From: CAZAQK01 sp050249355
GTDB taxonomy: Bacteria > Pseudomonadota > Alphaproteobacteria > Rickettsiales > SXRF01
Reading direction: 5' to 3'
DNA: 51,197 bases
Assembly: GCA_050249355.1 (NCBI GenBank)
Contig: JBFWQQ010000003.1
Coordinates: 1-51,197, forward strand
The notes under the pieces were generated by a model. The model saw nothing but the letters and a program-made list of their open reading frames with translations, was not told the DNA's origin and searched no databases. The position numbers were made by a program, and so were the translations under genes. Below, one piece after another: positions 47,699 through 51,197 of the stretch; positions within the stretch are counted from its first letter, which is position 1; each line of letters starts with the position of its first letter.

Positions 47699-48573
47699 GC
47701 CGCCTACATTCCGTTTTCGCGCTGCTGGTGTGCCTGATATGGAGCGGTAATTTCGTCGCCAGTAAATTCGGCATGCAGTATTTTACGCCATTCATGTTCA
47801 CGGCGCTGCGCTTTGCCATCGTGGCCGTGCTGTTGGTACCATTTGTGCCGCGCCCCAACAAAAAACAATTTCTGCAACTATTGCTGCTTGCCACTGCTTT
47901 TGGTGTACTGCATTTCGGATTGATACTCGCCTCACTCTATAAGGGGCTGGACATTGCCGGCTGCGCCATCGCCGCGCAGATGGGCGTGCCATTCTCATGC
48001 ATACTCGGTGCGTTGTTCCTGCAAGACAATCTCGGCTGGAAACGCAGCATGGGTATGGCGGTCTCGTTTGTGGGTATGTTCATCGTGGCCGGTACTCCCA
48101 ACGTGCTGGAGAACATGCTGGGCTTTATCCTTGCTCTGGGCGCCGCCTTCTCGTGGGCGGTGGGCAACCTGCTTACTAAACGGCTGGCCAGTCTGTCAGT
48201 GTTCCAGATGCTCGGCTGGATGAGCTTACTCGCAGTGCCGCAACTGCTGGCCATTTCATGGTTCACCGAAAGCAATGCATGGAAGCCCTTGGTAGAAGCG
48301 CCGCTGCCGATCTGGCTATTCGTATCCTATACCGCGCTGGGCTCCACCATCGTGGCATACGGGCTATGGTACTTCCTGCTCAAACGCTACCCGATCAGCT
48401 ACGTCGCACCCTACTCGCTGCTTACGCCGCTGTTCAGCATCGCACTTGGCCAGATATTCTTTGTGGAACAGCTTACATGGCACATATTATTAGGTGGCGC
48501 ATTGACCATTGGCGGTGTCGCCGTTATCGTGATACGTCGCCCAAAGACTGTTATGCTAGGCAAACCGGAATGA
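47695..48573 (+). CDS. EamA-family (DMT superfamily) transporter
   Basis: The product is 292 aa with ten hydrophobic spans in two EamA repeats (VFALLVCLIWSGNFVASKFG... and GFILALGAAFSWAVGNLLTKRL). It is an inner-membrane exporter or exchanger of small metabolites; substrate unknown. The ATG overlaps the J-protein gene and its stop overlaps the amidase start, both ATGA. Confidence 0.92.
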   Translation: MSRLHSVFALLVCLIWSGNFVASKFGMQYFTPFMFTALRFAIVAVLLVPFVPRPNKKQFLQLLLLATAFGVLHFGLILASLYKGLDIAGCAIAAQMGVPFSCILGALFLQDNLGWKRSMGMAVSFVGMFIVAGTPNVLENMLGFILALGAAFSWAVGNLLTKRLASLSVFQMLGWMSLLAVPQLLAISWFTESNAWKPLVEAPLPIWLFVSYTALGSTIVAYGLWYFLLKRYPISYVAPYSLLTPLFSIALGQIFFVEQLTWHILLGGALTIGGVAVIVIRRPKTVMLGKPE

Positions 48574-49226
48574 ATTACATCGAATGCCCATCGGTCAATT
48601 TTGACTCGCGCGAAGGCCACGCCATCGACATGCTGGTGTTGCACTACACGGGTATGCCTAGCGGTGAAGAGGCGCTGAAACGTATGTGCGATGAGAATGC
48701 CAAGGTCAGCGCCCATTACATGATCGAAGAAACCGGCGACATGTTCCAGCTGGTAGCCGAGGCCGACCGTGCATGGCATGCCGGCAAAAGCCATTGGCGC
48801 GGTCATGACAACATCAACCAGCGCTCGATCGGTATCGAGATCGTTAATCCCGGCCATGAATTCGGTTATCGCCCATTTACCGACATACAGATGCGCTCGG
48901 TGCAGGAGCTGTGCCACGAGATCATTGCACTGCATGACATACCAGCACGCAACGTGGTGGGCCATTCCGACATCGCCCCCACGCGCAAGGAAGACCCCGG
49001 TGAACTGTTCAACTGGCAGTGGCTGGCAAGTGAGGGTATCGGATTGTGGCCGCGCGTATGCGGTGACAGCGCACCCGCCCGAAAACTGACCGATTATGGC
49101 TACGATATTTCCGATATGCCTAAAGCAATTATCGCATTCCAGCGTCATTTCCGGCCGAAACTATTATGCGGGACATGGGATGAGGAATGCGGCCAGCTGT
49201 TGGCCGGGCTACTCATGCAGGTTTAG
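48570..49226 (+). CDS. N-acetylmuramoyl-L-alanine amidase, AmpD/AmiD-like
   Basis: The product is 218 aa, an Amidase_2 domain. Zinc ligands H25 (LVLHYTGM), H132 (GHSDIAPTRKEDPG) and D142 are in place, with the catalytic-type Glu in IGIEIVNPG. A short C-terminal segment (MPKAIIAFQRHFRPKLLCGT) resembles a peptidoglycan-binding repeat. No signal peptide, so it is either cytosolic (anhydro-muropeptide recycling like AmpD) or exported otherwise; AmiD-type length favours the AmiD group. Third gene of a coupled trio with the J protein and EamA transporter. Confidence 0.92.
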   Translation: MNYIECPSVNFDSREGHAIDMLVLHYTGMPSGEEALKRMCDENAKVSAHYMIEETGDMFQLVAEADRAWHAGKSHWRGHDNINQRSIGIEIVNPGHEFGYRPFTDIQMRSVQELCHEIIALHDIPARNVVGHSDIAPTRKEDPGELFNWQWLASEGIGLWPRVCGDSAPARKLTDYGYDISDMPKAIIAFQRHFRPKLLCGTWDEECGQLLAGLLMQV

Positions 49227-49351
49227 CACCACAGGCACCAGCCGATAAACAGGCCTGCCACCATGCCGTACAGGCTCAGCACAACCATCCCCAGCGCAGG
49301 CGGATTGTGGGAATCCGGTATATTCTCATGAATTACAACATCATTATCCAT
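49223..49351 (-). CDS. Possible small single-span membrane protein
   Basis: The 42-aa frame reads MDNDVVIHENIPDSHNPPAL then GMVVLSLYGMVAGLFIGWCLW. A polar N-terminus precedes one clear membrane helix. It occupies the amidase-rnpB gap on the opposite strand and its stop overlaps the amidase stop. No strong ribosome site is visible, so it is only a candidate. Confidence 0.4.
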   Translation of the reverse strand: MDNDVVIHENIPDSHNPPALGMVVLSLYGMVAGLFIGWCLWC

Positions 49352-49451
49352 TGACTTATAATTGCATATATAAATAGTAATGCAATCAATTTATACTTCC
49401 CTTAGCCACCCGGCACGCTGGACTAACAGTTTTAAACATTGTAGTGTACTT

Positions 49452-49820
49452 GCTGCCAGATGGCTGGATGGCTGCGGGGGTTCGCCCCCGAGGAAAGTCC
49501 GGGCTCCATGTAACACGGTGGCGGGTAACACCCGCCGGGGGCGACCCTAGGGAAAGTGCAACAGAAAGCAAACCGCCCGCAAGGGTAAGGGTGAAAGGGT
49601 GCGGCCAAAGGCGAAAGCCGGAAGCTTAAAGTAAGAGCGCACCGCGCTGCTGGTAACAGCAGTGGCACGGCAAACCCCGCCGGGAGCAAGACCAAATAGG
49701 GACAACATAGGGCGCGTTGCACGCTGGTTGTCCGGGTAGGTCGCTAGAGGTGGCAGGTAACTGCCATCCCAGATGAATGGCCATTCTCGACAGAACCCGG
49801 CTTACAGGCCATCTGGCTTT
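49452..49820 (+). ncRNA. rnpB: RNase P RNA, bacterial type A
   Basis: The closing P1 helix pairs GCCAGATGGC (49455-49464) with GCCATCTGGC (49808-49817). The universal core is present: GAGGAAAGTCCGGGCTCC (49490 onward), GTAAGAGCGCACCG, and near the 3' end ACAGAACCCGGCTTAC. It is the catalytic RNA that trims tRNA 5' leaders. Length is about 370 nt, normal for type A. The ends are set by P1 and may be off by a few bases. Confidence 0.95.
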
Positions 49821-49945
49821 ATTAAATTATATCAGAGTGTTACGGGATATCCAAGCTTCATGAAACCGTAACATGCGTTGGTATGGGATAGTTGGTATTA
49901 TTGATGTAAATCAGAATACTAACTACTATGGCACTAGGAGAAACT

Positions 49946-50449
49946 ATGGAACTTGAGCAGCAACATGAGATGTTCGCACGCGCACAAAGTGGATTGACAC
50001 GCCTCATAACGCAATTCCAAGATGCTTGCCACGATGGCGACCAGAACACACAGATATTAGAAAGCCGTATTCGCAGGCATCTGGATAATGTCGGCATACT
50101 GCTTTCCGAGATCACCGATACTACCGCTGCCCAATGGCTGCCGGAACGAAACGGCATCAAGCTCAGCTTCCGCGAAACCGACAGTGATGCCAAGCGTGAA
50201 AAGGCCGCCGTACAACTTGATATGGCACGCATCGCATACAGCACGGGACAGGATGATGCATGCCTACGCATTACGCATGACACAATGAAGGCAGGGGATT
50301 TTCTCGCCAATGTAGCAAATGCAGCCATCAACAAACGCATCGACCATTACCGTTCGAAAAAAACTGTCACGCATGGTGCAGGACCGGGCCTACGTGCAAA
50401 GATCGCTCAAGAAGTCCAAACTGTATTAGACAGCCAGCTGGTACGCTGA
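49946..50449 (+). CDS. Unknown helical protein, 167 aa
   Basis: The frame from ATG 49946 has TAGGAG five bases upstream, better than an ATG 18 bases earlier. The protein is charged and helical (MELEQQHEMFARAQSGLTRL, RRHLDNVGILLSEIT, TDSDAKREKAAVQLDMARIAY), with no signal or membrane segment. It ends immediately next to the convergent sixA-like gene. Not recognised. Confidence 0.7.
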   Translation: MELEQQHEMFARAQSGLTRLITQFQDACHDGDQNTQILESRIRRHLDNVGILLSEITDTTAAQWLPERNGIKLSFRETDSDAKREKAAVQLDMARIAYSTGQDDACLRITHDTMKAGDFLANVANAAINKRIDHYRSKKTVTHGAGPGLRAKIAQEVQTVLDSQLVR

Positions 50450-50965
50450 TCAAATATCACCCGGCGTCACGAAACGGTGCAGCCGGCAGATCACTTCTTC
50501 GATCTGGTTCCAGTTACCATCAAAGCGCAGCTCGACAAAACTGCATGGCGGGAATTTCTGCGCCATTTTGCTGCGTAGCGCATATTCGCCTTCCAACGAC
50601 AGGCGCACGCATAGTTCATGCAGGCCCGGATTATGCCCTATCCACAGCAGGCTGCCGGTTTTTTCAGGCATTTTTTTGAGCAGGTACAGCATTTCGTACA
50701 AGCTGATGTGATAGAGTGCATCATCGTAATGGGCAGGAACGGTTTCACCATACATGGCCTGCACATGCTGCCAAGTTTGCCGGGTACGGGTTGCGGTAGA
50801 ACACCATACTTGTTGTGGCCTTATTTTTTGTGCCAGAAGGTATTTGCCCAGATTTTTAGCATCGGCAACGCCCTTCTCCGCCAACGGGCGTGCGTGATCC
50901 TCCTGTCCGGGTGCCAACGGCTCGGTTTTGGCATGCCTCAGAATATAAAGGATTTTTTCTGCCAT
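50450..50965 (-). CDS. SixA-like phosphohistidine phosphatase
   Basis: The product is 171 aa from MAEKILYILRHAKTEP. The RHA motif (His 11) starts the histidine-phosphatase fold and the second catalytic His is in LLWIGHNPGLHELC. SixA dephosphorylates phosphohistidines of phosphorelay or PTS proteins. In alphaproteobacteria such genes often lie beside ppk, as here. The longer frame to 51088 overlaps the ppk start region and is rejected. Confidence 0.88.
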   Translation of the reverse strand: MAEKILYILRHAKTEPLAPGQEDHARPLAEKGVADAKNLGKYLLAQKIRPQQVWCSTATRTRQTWQHVQAMYGETVPAHYDDALYHISLYEMLYLLKKMPEKTGSLLWIGHNPGLHELCVRLSLEGEYALRSKMAQKFPPCSFVELRFDGNWNQIEEVICRLHRFVTPGDI

Positions 50966-51070
50966 TGCGACATGGTGCCTTTGATATTGTTCAATTTTTG
51001 GCTTTGTTTTAGCCCTGTTCTTAACATAAACTACATCTTCCCAACCTAGAATTATACAGAAAATTACACC

Positions 51071-51197
51071 ATGGCGCACATCGTCCATATGCCCGCAAGC
51101 CGCACCGGATCCGACATACTGTTCTCCAAGGAACGATTCATCAGCCGTGAAGTCTCGTGGCTGGCTTTCAATAGCCGCGTGCTCGAAGAGGCAAGCA
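51071..51197 (+). CDS. ppk1: Polyphosphate kinase, N-terminal fragment
   Basis: Only the first 42 residues are in the window. RFISREVSWLAFNSRVLEEA matches the conserved PPK1 N-terminal motif (R-F-x-N-R-E-x-S-W-L-x-F-N-x-R-V-L-E-E-A). It makes polyphosphate from ATP. The ATG at 51071 is the first in frame; the gene is divergent from the sixA-like gene. Confidence 0.9.
   Translation, partial: MAHIVHMPASRTGSDILFSKERFISREVSWLAFNSRVLEEAS

Noticed and set aside
1..51197. CRISPR array, prophage, insertion sequence or transposase
   Set aside because: No regularly spaced direct repeats, integrase, transposase or phage structural genes were seen on either strand.
1..51197. tRNA and rRNA genes
   Set aside because: No cloverleaf with the T-arm consensus GGTTCGA and matching acceptor stem, and no rRNA segment, was recognised by eye.

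Overview
The window is a chromosomal segment of an alphaproteobacterium with roughly 55-60% GC in most genes (estimated by eye). The main evidence is the cell-division/cell-wall cluster in alphaproteobacterial order (mraZ-rsmH-ftsL-ftsI-murE-murF-mraY-murD-ftsW-murG-murC-murB-ddl-ftsQ-ftsA-ftsZ, then lpxC-bamD-recN-ligA). Supporting evidence is the small PurL/PurS/PurQ system, a DUF1476-type F1-ATPase inhibitor, and a BolA/monothiol glutaredoxin pair. The genus cannot be told from this sequence. MurE carries the DNPR motif of meso-diaminopimelate-adding enzymes, and LpxC and BamD show a Gram-negative outer membrane.

Layout. 1-2.1 kb: an amino-acid permease cut by the window edge, divergent from a secreted protein. 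2.1-7 kb (minus): pepP, prmA, ligA. 7.1-30.5 kb (minus): recN, bamD, lpxC, an interposed FkbM-type methyltransferase, then the whole division and murein cluster, most of it joined by 4-base ATGA overlaps and headed by mraZ with a phased TGGG operator. 30.8-34.2 kb (minus): rpsD and four Gly/Ala-rich membrane-active-looking proteins of unknown function. 34.3-37 kb (plus): an RluD-type pseudouridine synthase and a DASS transporter. 37-39.6 kb: two tandem EF-hand secreted proteins, two tiny lipoproteins, grxD and bolA. 39.6-41.6 kb (plus): a Fur-box-controlled iron operon (cupredoxin plus an FTR1 permease that carries an unusual beta-barrel-like C-terminal half). 41.6-46.2 kb: purL (plus) and purC-purS-purQ (minus). 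46.4-49.2 kb (plus): ATPase inhibitor, then a coupled DnaJ/EamA/amidase trio. 49.45-49.8 kb: RNase P RNA. 49.9 kb to the end: an unknown protein, a SixA-like phosphatase and the start of polyphosphate kinase.

The most striking feature is a family of short palindromic elements (called here SAGR elements; the name is mine). Nine copies of about 60-90 bp are recognisable. Six lie between genes and three lie inside open reading frames (two in murB, one in rluD). All three intragenic copies are read in the same orientation and frame, adding the peptide E-(A/S)-R-S-A-G-R-(A/V)-S to essential or core enzymes. This resembles the Rickettsia palindromic elements in behaviour but not visibly in sequence. 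The second strong finding is the single ORF that joins an inner-membrane FTR1 iron permease to a signal-peptide-like segment and an outer-membrane-barrel-like domain.
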